From: Bactericera cockerelli
Taxonomy: Eukaryota > Arthropoda > Insecta > Hemiptera > Triozidae
Reading direction: 5' to 3'
DNA length: 64,000 nucleotides
NCBI GenBank assembly: GCA_024516035.1
Contig: CM044967.1
Coordinates: forward strand, 14,721,363 to 14,785,362
The stretch's first letter is position 1; every line of letters starts with the position of its first letter. The position numbers and the translations under genes are program-made. The notes beneath the pieces were generated by a model, which saw only the letters and a program-made list of their open reading frames with translations, was not told the DNA's origin and ran no database searches. Below, piece by piece: positions 48,301-59,000 of this stretch.

Positions 48301-50097
48301 GCACACTAGCCGCATTCCCGCGCTGTATTGCAATGGATAGTCTTTGCATTAAGAACGCTTTGGATTTGGAAGTACCAGTGAGCTGAGACAATCCGTCTCC
48401 AATCTTTTTCACAATAGCCCTGGTTTCTCTGCTCCAGGGACCCATCGTTTCATACGCCAGAGGAGTGAAAATGTAGTTTTGATTGGCGATACCAATATAT
48501 TTATTGTGTTTTTTTCCGGCTTGCCTCCTCTGCCGCATATCCAGCTGTATCCTTGGTGTTATTGATGTAGGAGTCGGCGAAGGTATTTACACATGTGCTG
48601 TCCCATACAAGCATTTGGCCATGTGACCAAGGGACAAGTGACATTCCGTCAGGCCTTTTTCCATCATCACGACTGAGGCCAGATGGTTCAAGGCTTGAAG
48701 GAATGTGGATAGAGGCTAAACTACGGTGGATGATGTCATTGAGCTCACTATGCCGAGAATATCTCCCTTTACTTTTGACACAGTTCAGTCCATGAATTCC
48801 ATTTTCCTCCACAACAATACCGCACTCACACGTATGTTTTTTCACGATTTTACTAATAAATATCTATTTATTAGTAAATAGATATTTATTAGTAAATAGA
48901 TAACTAATAAATATCTATTTATTAGTTATCATCTAGCTAGCGAGGGAATCCGTTGATTCGAATCTCACTCAGTGCGTGATTTGTCTTTGACAACATTATA
49001 AAGAAATATTCAGGGTGATTAAAAAATGTATGTAAATCCGTTAACCACATGTTTTGTGGACCATATTTTGGGGGGTCACAACTCTAAAAGAAAAGGTTTG
49101 AAAAAAAACCTTACACTCCACGACTACACTACTTGACCACAAGAACGCAAAATTTAGACTTAGGTCCAAGAGGTATAACAAAAAGATCTATTGATTTCGC
49201 CCTTAAAAAATATTGTATATCCTAGAATCACGAAGCTGTAAGACGGATACATACCGTGCTCAACTTTTTTGCTGGTTTTATATGAATCCCTCCGATTTCC
49301 ACAACATTTGGAGGCAAGGGCCGCGCAGGATTAATGGCAGGGTGCGTATTGAGTAAGGTCACGGAGCTAGTGCTCAGTAGATCCTGTATCCTGGGGATCT
49401 TCTTGTGAGGAAAATGTTTCTGTATGATTGCATTGGCGATGCCATGAGACTCTTTCTCGTGGTACCACCGGTAGTAGAAGTATATGAAAGTGTTGATGAC
49501 TCTTTCTGAAAAGCTCATCTCACTACTAAATGCTGAAATGTATGTAGGTACATAACTTGGATTGTCTGGAAGGCCAAGCCTGTCAGAATGCTGAGGCTGC
49601 GGAATGGATGTTGAAATTGAAACATAAGGTACATTGTAGAGATAGGGAACTATGAGGAACGCGTCTGTCAAGAACATTTCAGTTATGATCAGATCATATT
49701 GGCTCTCCATGTTCCAAATAGGTTTCATGTTTTCATGAATGAATATGTTGTTGACAAAGTTGTAGTGGTCAATGAAGTTGATGTGTACTCTCTTGATGTT
49801 GTTCTCTGAGAGTTTATAAATGTCCTCAATAGTGGTGTTGTAGTTGAATGATCCTTTGATGTTGAGTAGATTGATCCCTTTGTAGCTTTGCAGTGTTTCT
49901 GGAAATTGAGTAACTACTGTTAGGTTGTGTCCTCGCTCATAGAGTTCGACTAAGATTGTATCGAATATTATCTGGTGACTTTTGGCGGGAGTTGGAAAAA
50001 TGGCAAGAATATTCGAGCACGTGTGATAAGGAAGGTATAAAGTTACGACTATTGATGTTATTATCAGACGATACTTATCGTGGCTGAATGCTTTCAT
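45128..50097 (-). CDS. UDP-glycosyltransferase (UGT), four coding exons, 519 aa
   Basis: Joined exons 50097-49255, 46994-46766, 46128-45912 and 45398-45128 give 1560 nt with one stop. All three introns are GT-AG and the phases (0, 1, 2) fit. Visible parts: a hydrophobic signal peptide (about residues 9-27); an FPTPAKSHQ motif with the likely catalytic His41; YDLIITEMFLTDAF (134-147), with Asp145 a possible partner; HGVIYFSMGS at the start of the donor-binding half; FIGHGGLLG followed by GVPVLGIPFFGDQW (about 365-394), the UGT signature with the DQ pair that contacts the sugar; one membrane helix (about 480-505); and a Lys-rich tail. Length and order match insect membrane UGTs of 510-530 aa. 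By family knowledge it transfers a sugar, usually glucose from UDP-glucose in insects, to small lipophilic compounds in the ER lumen, as in detoxification, pigment or hormone metabolism. The acceptor cannot be told from sequence. The gene looks intact. The ATG at 50097 is chosen because the signal peptide follows directly. Confidence 0.95.
45748..45897 (+). mobile_element. SINE family D inside UGT intron 3
   Basis: Head: ACCGACCTCAGTAGCTTG, ATCGATAAGGCGGCGGGC (A-box side) and GGTAGTTCAAGTCCCGG (B box). Tail: TTGTGATATCACGAAAGTG, then AACACAAATATGATAAC. It is antisense to the UGT gene and ends about 15 bp from the donor site of exon 3 (45911). Confidence 0.85.
45912..46128 (-). CDS. UGT coding exon 3 (signature motif)
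   Basis: Encodes the rest of codon 358 through the first two bases of codon 430. Acceptor TCTCTCAG at 46130-46129; donor GTAAGTG starting at 45911. It carries the family signature: AHPNMKVFIGHGGLLG, EAIYEGVPVLGIP and FFGDQWTN. Gly367 stands where most UGTs have Thr before the His-Gly-Gly, and Gly373 where Ser is usual; both are small residues. Intron 2 (46765-46129, about 640 bp) holds a duplicated 38-bp segment and a family E SINE. Confidence 0.95.
46355..46430. repeat. Direct duplication, unit 38 bp, in UGT intron 2
   Basis: GAGTTTTGTTACACTCAAGG, then CTAGTC and AGTTTTCCTG, occurs at 46355 and 46393, with one difference visible (CACAG against CGCAG). Confidence 0.9.
46466..46655 (+). mobile_element. 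SINE family E in UGT intron 2
   Basis: ACCTATAGCTCAGTGGTCAA (A box), GAGCACGTGCGTCGATC, CGTGGGTTCGAACCCAGTC (B box), then ACATGACAAGTTATTCTCCC, CTTGGACTTACTGCTGG and a tail with TATAATATAATAAGATATT. The first 75 bases could fold as a tRNA-like structure, but the SINE body follows, so I call it a SINE and not a tRNA gene. Confidence 0.85.
46766..46994 (-). CDS. UGT coding exon 2
   Basis: Encodes residues 282-357 and the first base of codon 358. It begins after a TTACAG acceptor (AG at 46996-46995) and ends at TTTG with donor GTAAGT. It contains HGVIYFSMGS, the start of the UDP-sugar-binding half, then RVLWKFEDADNP and ALSWMPQRDIF. The Trp-Met-Pro-Gln stretch matches the conserved W(L/M)PQ motif that contacts the uridine in the family. 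Intron 1 (49254-46995, about 2.26 kb) upstream contains two SINE insertions and a nested retrotransposon fragment. Confidence 0.95.
47054..47327 (+). mobile_element. SINE family A with 60-bp-scale insertion, UGT intron 1
   Basis: CTGGTAGTCAAGTGGTTAAT, then CCAGGTAGCGTAAGGATTG, an unusual stretch (about 47095-47155) not found in other copies, then GTAAGGATCCGTTGGTTCG (B box), TTTGTGACCACATAATAATA, CTCGCCTGGTGGTTACC and GAGTGTTATTATTATTAT. The insert contains a repeat of the CGTAAGGAT phrase, so a local duplication or gene conversion may have produced it. Confidence 0.85.
48234..48857 (-). pseudogene. 5'-truncated retrotransposon with zinc-finger and REL-type region (copy 2)
   Basis: Two minus-strand frames (48845-48501 and 48538-48251), joined by a frameshift between 48501 and 48538, form one protein end. 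First CECGIVVEENGIHGLNC and RYSRHSELNDIIHRSL, a Cys/His cluster like the CCHC finger after some RT domains. Then GLSRDDGKRPDGMSLVPW and MLVWDSTCVNTFADSY; the RPDG plus VWD-T-V-T pattern could be a restriction-like (PD-D/ExK) nuclease. Then YIFTPLAYETMGPWSRETR and LSIAIQRGNAASVLGTLP. It matches copy 1 at 22035. A 14-bp direct repeat AAATATCTATTTAT (48220-48233 and 48858-48871) flanks it. Broken, so not functional. Confidence 0.75.
48852..48930. repeat. AT-rich palindrome cluster beside the retrotransposon fragment
   Basis: ACTAATAAATATCTATTTAT and TAGT form a palindrome at 48852-48875. A second and longer one, with arms GATAACTAATAAATA and TATTTATTAGTTATC around TC, is at 48899-48930. Between them the same words appear inverted. 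This looks like repeated duplication of the target-site sequence. Confidence 0.8.
49255..50097 (-). CDS. UGT coding exon 1 (N-terminal acceptor-binding domain)
   Basis: Encodes residues 1-281: signal peptide, the His41 region, the acceptor-binding Rossmann half and the linker ending in EIGGIHIKPAKKLST. The open frame runs a few codons past the junction, but AGCACG followed by GTATGT at 49254 is a good donor. Using it joins the linker in phase 0 to DLEKFMNESEHGVIYFS in exon 2, which is the expected UGT order. A single long first coding exon carrying the whole N-terminal half is common in insect UGT genes. Confidence 0.95.
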
Positions 50098-50460
50098 GAT
50101 TCTATCTCGTTAATCTCTGAGGTAGGGTCAATTATTTTTATAATCATAAGTTTTTCATTTTTTATTTATTTATTTTTATATTAAAAGTAATGTAAGATCT
50201 AAAATAAATAGAAACAACTAGCTACATCATACGATACGTTTAGGAGCTAGGAAATATTTTTTATTTATAAAGTTCAAGATTATCTTATTTAATTTATCAA
50301 AGGCTTCTTTTGTATATTTAGAATACACGTTTAAATCAAATAGTTTTAATACTATTTCAAATAGTTCACAAAAATATATGAATCTCTTTATAGGTTTACA
50401 AATTAATATTTGAATTATTGACTGATTACCTGCCGGCACAAGGAACGGAAAACTCTACTG
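50098..50460 (-). promoter_or_regulatory. Upstream region of the UGT gene
   Basis: Very AT-rich. A TATAAAAA string lies at 50142-50135 on the minus strand and an ATATAAAAATAAAT stretch near 50180-50165. Either could act as a TATA box, but such strings are frequent in this DNA and the nearer one would leave almost no 5' UTR. A noncoding first exon further upstream cannot be excluded. No binding site can be named. Confidence 0.15.
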
Positions 50461-53400
50461 ACACTAACAGACCAATAGTGAAATTATAACGAGATGCATC
50501 TATTGCAACAGGGATTCACAGAATGAATTTTCTTATCAAACTCGAAGTTTTTTTTTCGATACCTAGTTCGAAGTTATCAGCAACTCAGACTTTGATAATG
50601 CAATTTTATCACTAATTTAGACTTAATGGGAAATAAAAAAATGTGCTTTGTTAATTAACATGGCATAATAGTACCTCCAGTCTTGTACTAATAGTCTAAA
50701 TAAAGTTGTACATAAGAGCGTTGTACAAACTGACCATATATTGGTAGTTGAAATTGTTCTACTGTGCTTTCCTGTTAAACAGGCAAGTGATTCATTTAAA
50801 AAATATTACCTGCTAATGCAATGGTTCTTGTTTGGGTATTTAAAGGTTGGACCTCATAATAGAACCCTAATAGGAAAGGAAACTACCTAACACGTATGTT
50901 AGCGTTAGAGATTCGATGTTAGCGTCCGTTGACAAAAATATTTCTAACTAAATAATTTGATTTTTACATTTCTCACTTCTCTACTACTGATAACTGATAC
51001 TGACTGGTTAGATTTAGAAGAAATGACACCTGTTGATGGCTTGGATATTCGGTAATACTAGTAGGTCAACCTATAGAAGAGAGCCCAATGACTAAAAACG
51101 GGCGACCAGATATGTTCTGATGATGTACATCAACTAGGTGAGATTTTGTATTCAAACTTCTCAAGTTTCTATTTGACACATTTACTATCTAGTAATTGTG
51201 ATCAGACAAGTTTGAGCACCCCTGGTGCACACAGTGTCGCATCTTCAAGGCGAAATCAATCAATGAAATCTCGTTCATATAGAAATAATCGAACCCAGTC
51301 GGAAATGCGGTGCATACATGTGCAAGCATACGTCAGCTATTATAAATATGTACATACATACATACTTGGTGATGTTAGTAAATAGTATAAGTATAAGCGA
51401 ACTTAGGCCCATTGTACCAAGCCGGAAAAAAAATTCAGACCAAGTCTCCTGTTGAAGTTAGTTCTCACATTTTGTGTTGATCAAAGAGTACATCTTCAGA
51501 GCCATAAGTTTGCTTGTAAGCTTCTTATACCTTTATTTTAATATTGTTCTAACGAAATTTCTAATATGGAATCATTATTTTTATTAATACATAAGTATAG
51601 CAAATTATGGGACCCCAAAAACAACTGGTGAGCTGCAAGGACTGATATGTTCTATTGAAGCACTTACTCCATAATATATTCGTTCGAAACCATTCAAAAA
51701 TCTATGACAACATTTCTTCTCTCAGTGATGCGAGTAACTTTTTTTATCTCTATAACACTATTAGATTTGAGAGTTGGAGAGGCATTATTTAGAAAAAACT
51801 TGTTAGGTTTATGAACAAATACATTAAAGACACTCTTTTCCTTCCCATCAGTCAATTTTATATTCCAATCAAACCTATCCCATCCAGTTGATTTTAATGT
51901 TTCTGATACATTGACAGTCGTAACTTTCATTGCAGTTAGGACTTTGCTCTCTCATTTGATAAAGTGATTCGTTAAATTTATTTCGATCCAATGTCTTGTA
52001 CTAAGTTCGTTACCTTTTTTTTATGTATATTTTCACAAGTCTACACACCATTTTGAAACGGACCCAAAATAAAATCAACTGAGTAGTGGCCAACGTGGCA
52101 GATGATGCAGGGTTATCAATTTTAGACTTGGTCTGGTTCTATGAACTTTCTCTATCTCGTTTCGTTTGATAATAGGACAGTTTCAAAAGGCTTTTCGCTT
52201 TTTTTTTTAAACATGACATGGTGAAAATGACAATTTTAAGAAGGAAAAAAAAAAAAAAATAAAAAAAATGAACATGGGAAATAAGTAAGGTGAAAATTCA
52301 TAGACTTGTGTTTTTAGATTCCTGTGTTTGCATATACTCTAGTATTCAATATCGTAAATAGTCTTTATGTTATCATTGAAACTTAAGTTTATAGTGATAG
52401 TTAGAGCATAGAATAAAAGATCAGTGATAATATAAATCATTGAGTTCTGTTAATGGAGTTTAAAGACGTTCAATTCAAGAAATGGACGCGATTAAAGTAA
52501 ATGAACTTAATCTCGCTCGATTGTTTTTATATTACTTAGTTTACAATAGAATTAATCAAAGCAATGGCTAGCTCTAGGTATGCTTAATGCATGGATTCTG
52601 TGGAATTTGTGAGAATTAACGGGGCGATTCCCAGCTTAAACTAGTTGGAAATTTGTTTGTTGTTTACGCTTTGATTTTCATTATAAATACGTTTAATTTC
52701 TTCGTTTGATTCTATACTTATTTCTAGCTATTGTCCATACTTCAATCATCACATCAATGGGCTTACCTAATATAATATGCCACGGATTTCGTTTTTGTTG
52801 ATGGATCTCACTTAAATGAGTCCTGGAAATATGACCAGGGCATCTTGCTCTTTTTCTTTTTAAAATGTTTTTTTCAATTTTGATTTGTCTAATTTTAGTT
52901 ATTTTTTGTAGAAAAGCTTATCCATCAGATGACTGTACTTTTTCATGAATAACGTACATCAGTAGCAATGATGTTTTTTTTTAATTATCACGGAAGCTAT
53001 CAATATTAGGTCTACAAGGTGAAACTTCCTTAGCAACAAAATTCATCAAATTTTTTATTCAAAGCTGTTTTTCTTCAATGATATGTGGGTAAAATTGTGG
53101 ACTCCATGTTTATTTTCATAAATTTAAAGAGGAGTAGTATAATTTGCAAACCTTCTTGTGTTATTACTCTCTTGTTAATCATCAACCTGATGTTTCGTAC
53201 TTCAAAGCAGGACTGAATATGAAATCAATTATGACATGGCCGGAATAGTTTTCATAACAATACAATACAACCTGTCATGATTTTCCTTTCTGTAATATTG
53301 GGAGAATCTTGTGCTTTCCCAGTGAATGAAGCCTCGTTTGTTTTCGGTATTTGCTACAATTGATGCATATTTTATTGCTATTAATATAAATGTTTTATTT

Positions 53401-54390
53401 TGCAGTTTATTCGTAAATTTACGACCTAGTCTGTTCTACACTGTTTTCGTTCCACCCAAAACTGTCGGTAGGAATTAGAGAAAGGCTGAGAGGAAAGTTT
53501 AACAGTCGGCTCCTGCAGTTAATCAATGTTTCTTTGTGTTATTGAATAAGGAATTCAGAGGGTATCATAAGTTGTCATTAAAAAATCTTATATCATCAAT
53601 GCTTTGTAAAAGTAGGTAGGTATGTAGTTGTTTTGAGAAGAAAGTATGTGAAGAAATTTTATTTTATTATTTATTGGACAAATTCTAGATATCACTATGG
53701 GATTGATGTAAGAAATCGAAATAAAAATAATTTTATCAAGCATCTTATTTTTAAGTTTTTTTAATTTTTATTCATTGATTTCCAGCTATATACCTATGTA
53801 AATATTAAACTATGGTTACATAACTTCAACTTGATATAAATATCAATCAACTACAATGTTTATGTAAGTGAATTTCGTCAGCGATACATATAAAATTTAG
53901 ATAATCTGAGATATGAAAAAACAACAATACTTTCAGATCGACAAGAATGAAAGCACCACTTGAAACTTCTTAAGAAATACCAAACAACAAAAAGTATATC
54001 ACATTTCACACAGAGCATTATTCCTTTGAATTAGTTTATCTTTGAATTTAATGTATGGTTTATAAAATCTTACCTCCCCTTCAATCGACAGAAAAGGGTT
54101 TAATTAAACACTGATTGTCATATTAACAATATTTTTCAGTTCATGTTGAAATCTCCCGCCCTTACGGTACACGTGTAGGGATAACGTGCTATAAAGATCG
54201 CGGCATGCAACGTCTAGAATAAGGGCATATTGTGAGACTTGTGCTCTCTCCATGAACAGTTTTATGCAGAGCACGCTTCAAGATTTTTGAAGAAAACATA
54301 AGTAATATGCCTCATTATACTGATCTATTTTTTTTTTTAATTTTTGGCATTGGTTATTCTCCTTATCATGGGAATTGCTACAGCCAAGTG
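50460..54390. other. Intergenic stretch upstream of the UGT gene
   Basis: Apart from the ORF 51694-51930 I see only AT-rich noncoding sequence, an A-rich run at 52242-52268, and T-rich tracts. No second UGT exon was recognised, although UGT genes often lie in clusters. Confidence 0.5.
51694..51930 (-). CDS. Unassigned 78-codon ORF
   Basis: ATG at 51930 and stop at 51694. The translation starts MKVTTVNVSETLKSTGWDRF and ends VTRITERRNVVIDF. The composition is balanced and lacks the Phe/Leu/Lys bias of chance ORFs here, so it could be real, a partial exon, or a transposon remnant. No domain is recognised, and no splice sites or poly-A signal stand out. Function unknown. Confidence 0.2.
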   Translation of the reverse strand: MKVTTVNVSETLKSTGWDRFDWNIKLTDGKEKSVFNVFVHKPNKFFLNNASPTLKSNSVIEIKKVTRITERRNVVIDF

Positions 54391-54394
54391 ATCT

Positions 54395-54562
54395 ATTATA
54401 ACTAACGAGTCCCCTTATTCCAGCAGTAAGCTCAACACGTATTATTACGAATGCGTGGTCGAAATCCCAAATGGGAGAAAATTGTCATGTCCTGAGTTTG
54501 AGTAGTTGTGTCATCACGATTGTGATTAACACAAATATAATAACTTTTTAATATTGGTACTT
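54395..54562. repeat. Composite of SINE E and SINE D pieces
   Basis: 54402-54490 holds inverted SINE E sequence (TTATTCCAGCAGTAAGCTC, AAATCCCAAATGGGAG, TTGTCATGTCC). It runs directly into plus-strand SINE D tail (TTGAGTAGTTGTGTCATCAC, GATTAACACAAATATAATAA). Neither keeps its head. Confidence 0.7.
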
Positions 54563-54675
54563 AACAGTCTCCCACTACAACCAAGTAAAAACGATTTGAC
54601 CCTATGCTTTGAACTGTCCGAAAAGAACTGATCCTTATCCATCAGCAATTGTTTTGAGTCATTTGAGCTTGGATT

Positions 54676-54716
54676 CTCATATAAATAAGAAAAAAATCTA
54701 TGCATTGGTTGGGAAC
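54676..54716 (-). repeat. Possible SINE A B-box remnant
   Basis: ATCTATGCATTGGTTGGGAA, then CCGAACTATC resembles inverted family A around its B box. It is next to an 18-base T run. Confidence 0.35.
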
Positions 54717-55739
54717 CGAACTATCAAAAACAATGGCCCCACATGTTTTTTTTTTTTTTTTTGATAAAATATTTAATAATATCACTACCCTGAATAAACT
54801 GAGGGAGCGATGTGCCATCAGAGGCCTGTGGTTTTTAATTCTTCAAATTACGGAGATAAAAGGGTTGACTCGAAGTCTTCCCTTGAAGATAGCAATTATT
54901 ATTGTCATCTGAGAGACGAAAATAAATATTGTAAATTCCGAACAAAATCAACCAAGTGTCAATTTTTTATTTTCTTCCGGTTTTGAAACGTATTTACTCT
55001 TTCTCCTTTCATATCATTTAATTTCCTTACAAATTTTCTGACAGAATATTTTTTATGACAATTGTTTCTTTTTATGATTTTTCATCACAAAAGGGTTATC
55101 TGTGATGTTTGTGAAATCTTTAATTTCGTGAGAATTGTTTGTTTATTTTTTTCATTTTATTTCTTTAAAATGAAATAATAATTGAAGAATTCTATAGTAG
55201 TCCAAGAAAAATGCAATAATTCTCATGAATTTTGCTAAGAGGTATTTCCAATATTATGCCTACGTGAGCACAAAACTAAAATTGTAATTGAAAATGAGCT
55301 CACTATAATAACTATACAGGCTATCATTGCACTTCAATAAGAATTTCCCAACATAGAAAAGATGATAGTCCCCTCTTTATCCGATTTGTGAAATTAAAAA
55401 TGATTCGACTTCTCTTAAAACTATAGTATCTAGATCCAATACTCCTTAAGAATCAATTGATTTAATATCATGCTCAAAAAATAAAAATATTCTAATGTGC
55501 ATGATGAATATTGAATATTTATAATTACCTCAATAAAATACCAAGTAATTATTCACCAAATCAAAGAAAAATGTAACGTGTTTTCCGACAAGGTCGAGAA
55601 TTTTTTCCAAATCAAATTCTTCGGCTAGTTAAATTTTTTTTAAAAGACAATTTTAAACGGCAGAAAATTGAGTTCATACACAACTTTATGGTGCTTGTGT
55701 TTTCTTAGCACATTCCTACATGACACATTTTATTATTAT

Positions 55740-56058
55740 TATCTGACCTGGTTGCAGGGTTTTCAGTGAAACCCTTACAATTAACACTGCGACCTCATTT
55801 GATCTATTGTGACCAGTTGATTCTATTCCGTTTTAACGTCCTGATTTGAGATAGATAGTCAGGACGGGGGTTTTACCCTCCATTTGCTGGGAATCGTAAC
55901 ACATTAACCTCACCCAGCCTGGGTAGGGTCGGAAATGTCAGCCTCACGTGTTTTGGAGAGGACAGAATTTTTTCGAAAAGTCTGCCCTAACCGGGAGTCA
56001 AACTCGAGACCTCTAGACTATGGGCAGTAGTCATAACCGTTACGCCACGGAGGCTTTA
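55740..56058 (-). mobile_element. SINE family B, minus strand
   Basis: The reverse complement has AGCCTCCGTGGCGTAACGG (A box), CTACTGCCCATAGTCTAGAG, TCGAGTTTGACTCCCGG (B box), CCTCACCCAGCCTGGG-type palindromic sequence in the body and AACCCCCGTCCTGACTATC. It matches 20444-20785 throughout the first 220 bases; the 3' part differs. Confidence 0.8.
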
Positions 56059-56059
56059 C

Positions 56060-59000
56060 TTGAAACATTAAATACCTACAAAGTAGTACTTTTCTTTCTC
56101 TTCCATCAGACTGCTGACATCACATTTTTGAATTCAAATTGGAAATTGAATTACCTGCTTTTGTTACTGTTTTGTTGATAAAATCAAAAGAAAACACAAG
56201 ACGTGGTTTTACTCTTAATAGAGGGGCTCTTCGAAAAATCTTGTTCCCTGAAATGAATAAAATTATAGACAGTATCGTTTTATGAAGGGAAAACTGAATA
56301 ATTTTCAAATTCAACCAGTTTCAATTATATTCAATTTCATTTTTTTAAAGCAGCTAAATGTTTGTCTAATGGTAGGTAAGTTTTGGGCCTATTTTTTTTT
56401 CCTATAAATAAAATTGGGCCTATAAAATTTATTTTACAACATTAAAAAAATAGAATGCAAAAAATATAGAAGAAAACATAAATATGATAGCTCAAATGAT
56501 ATCGGTAGGGTTATGGCGTGGAGTTTCAGTTAGTGTCAGAGATATCAAACACTAACGTATTATCAGAAGTGAAAAGATCTCCCAACGACTTTGAATTTCT
56601 ATTAGGCACAAGCCTAAAACCGATGTACATTTTCTTTTGAATTCAAATATTTAAAAGTGTGGGTTTTTTTTTAGGTACTGTCCCCCGCAAAGGTGCAGAT
56701 CAGGGAGGATTTTTTGTATGAAATTGGAAATGATAGTAGCGAGTTAGTAGTGTAAGTGATTGAAATTTTCAGAATCATATACTTTTAAGGATCAAATATA
56801 TCATATACAACTGATAAATCACTAAACTACTATTATAATATAGGTTGGTATCAAATCTAATTCAAGGATTTTGGAATTATAAGAGAAATTAAGAGTAACT
56901 TATAGATATAGCCTAGACTGCCTAGAGGGTGAGATTCTAACTTTTTGAAAATCAAAAACAATCAACCTATATGGGAAAACCTGATCTTCATTTTCAGTAA
57001 AAGAGCAGCCTAAGTCTAAAAATTCAATTCCTTATGTTCTCCGATCATATTGCCAGCATTGACGACATATCAGTACATTTATTTTATATCTTGATCAAAA
57101 CTTTGATATTTTAAATATAATATCTTGATCCCTAAAGGTTGGCTACTTCTAAAGATTTCATCAAGGGATTTATATTTGTTTTAGTTAATTTGTAGAATAT
57201 ACGTGAAAGGAAAACTCCGAATGAGCATAATTACCGGAGGGATTAGTCCAGGCGAATTCATCTTGAAATTTATAATGTCCTTTGACATCAAACAGCATAT
57301 GTTTCTAGCCTGTGGAAAGTTTGAAAATTCCCACTGGAATCAAGGGAAGTTGATGTAAAGATATTTATGTGCAAAATATTTGAAAGATTAGATAGTCCCA
57401 TAAATGTATGAATGCCCTTATTATTATTATTTCTCATATTAAATTTAAGTGAAATTTCTATTTGAGAAATTCCAGTTTGAAGTAAACTTCAAAAGAGTCA
57501 ATTTTATTTCTGTAATCGAAGTTTTGTTTATGGTGGAAACGAATCTGTTGAAATGTTCAAGAAGAAAAACCTTTCATAAACGTTTTGTCAAATAATAATG
57601 AGCCTTTCAATACTGACCTTAAAGGCCAGTAGTGACTAAAAAGCCTTTTTTAGTTATGTTTAATTAGCAGTGTACCTAGTTGTTTTTATTACATGGTAGT
57701 TGTGAGCTTGTCTGAAATCATAGCCAAGAAATAGCACGAGAAAATGTATAACATTTTCTAACAAAATCACAATTTTTAAAGTGAGTTTTCACAGCGTTTT
57801 TTTATTTCGTAGCTATGAAACAATAACAGTGAGGTTGCAGAAAGCCAGAGTATTTTTTGGATTCTTTCAATCTAGATAGCACTTTGAAGGTCGGAGGTTA
57901 AATTATCTCCCAAAATATATACATACTATATTTTTATTAAGGTAATAAAAACGACTGATTCTTTTAATGAGTATTTTTTCTTCAAATTTATCAGGCGAAA
58001 GCGGAAGAGGCGAATAAAAGCGAGAAAATAAAAGAAAATCTGCAGCAATAATAATAAGAAGAGGGAGTGTTATCCGATATTTTGTTTTCAAGTCAGTATT
58101 TCAGTAAAATATACATGACAAGGCGCTTTTGAAGTGATATTTGAGGATTTGTAGTTCACGAGACTTTCTGTCAAAATATTGGTATCACGTCAAAGGAGGA
58201 AATACTGTTTTACCACTAGCCGTAAATTTAGTTCAAACTACGTAGACCTCTGTTTGTTTTTAGTTTTACATTGGCAGGATTAGGATTTATGTACATATTC
58301 ATGGACAGGACATCCCCAACGTTGACGCCTCAACCAGTGCAAGGAACAAACTCAAAAGACTGGAAAAAGTCCTGAAAGGATTGTTTCATTTCCTTCGCTA
58401 CTTACATGTTGTAAAACCAAATTTGCATAATGACTATAATGAATTGACTGAGAACAAAGCAATGCATCTGCATCTGTCCAAAATACTTTTAATTAGGACC
58501 CTATTCAACCGGATAGCGAAATAATTCCTAAACTGAGCATAAAAAATCGTCTGATAAAAAGATGCCTATGGACTCATGACCTATAATACTCCTCTGTACG
58601 AATTTTTATAATCTCCATGGAATTTTATCGAGGGACCCGCTCTTTTGCAAAGGAGTAATTGTGTCGATGAAAGAAATTGTGCATTGATATGTATCATAGC
58701 TGATTGTTTTTGACGTGGTCTGTCATAATTTGGTAAAGTTAAAAAAAGGATGTGTTCAAGAGATGAGGGAAAGATCTCAACAAAGCACAGCATCAATAGG
58801 TATTGTGCTTCTTCATACAGGGTTTAGCTTCATGTCGATTCCAGTGGTTAAATATCTGGTACAATTACTCACTACTCTGTTTTGACTAGTTTAAAAAGAG
58901 GGTTAGTTGCTGGTCTGACATGAATATTGGGATCTACTGCCTGCTAATGCCTGTTTGTTTGAAATAGCTGTCAAGTAATGGTTTGACATACATGCATACT

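Larger units (their letters stand above)
48196..48982 (+). mobile_element. SINE family A split by a retrotransposon insertion
   Basis: The A-box part CACTGGTGGTCGAGTGGTTT lies at 48198-48215 approximately. The rest of the head, CTAGCTAGCGAGGGAATCC, TTGATTCGAATCTCACTCAG (B box) and TGCGTGA, lies at 48931-48982. Between them is the minus-strand retrotransposon fragment plus local AT-rich repeats. In uninterrupted copies these two parts are about 30 bp apart. The tail after 48982 is lost or decayed. Confidence 0.7.

Noticed and set aside
48234..48857. UGT exon in this part of intron 1
   Set aside because: Exon 1 joins exon 2 in phase with no missing UGT residues, and this segment encodes a retrotransposon end.
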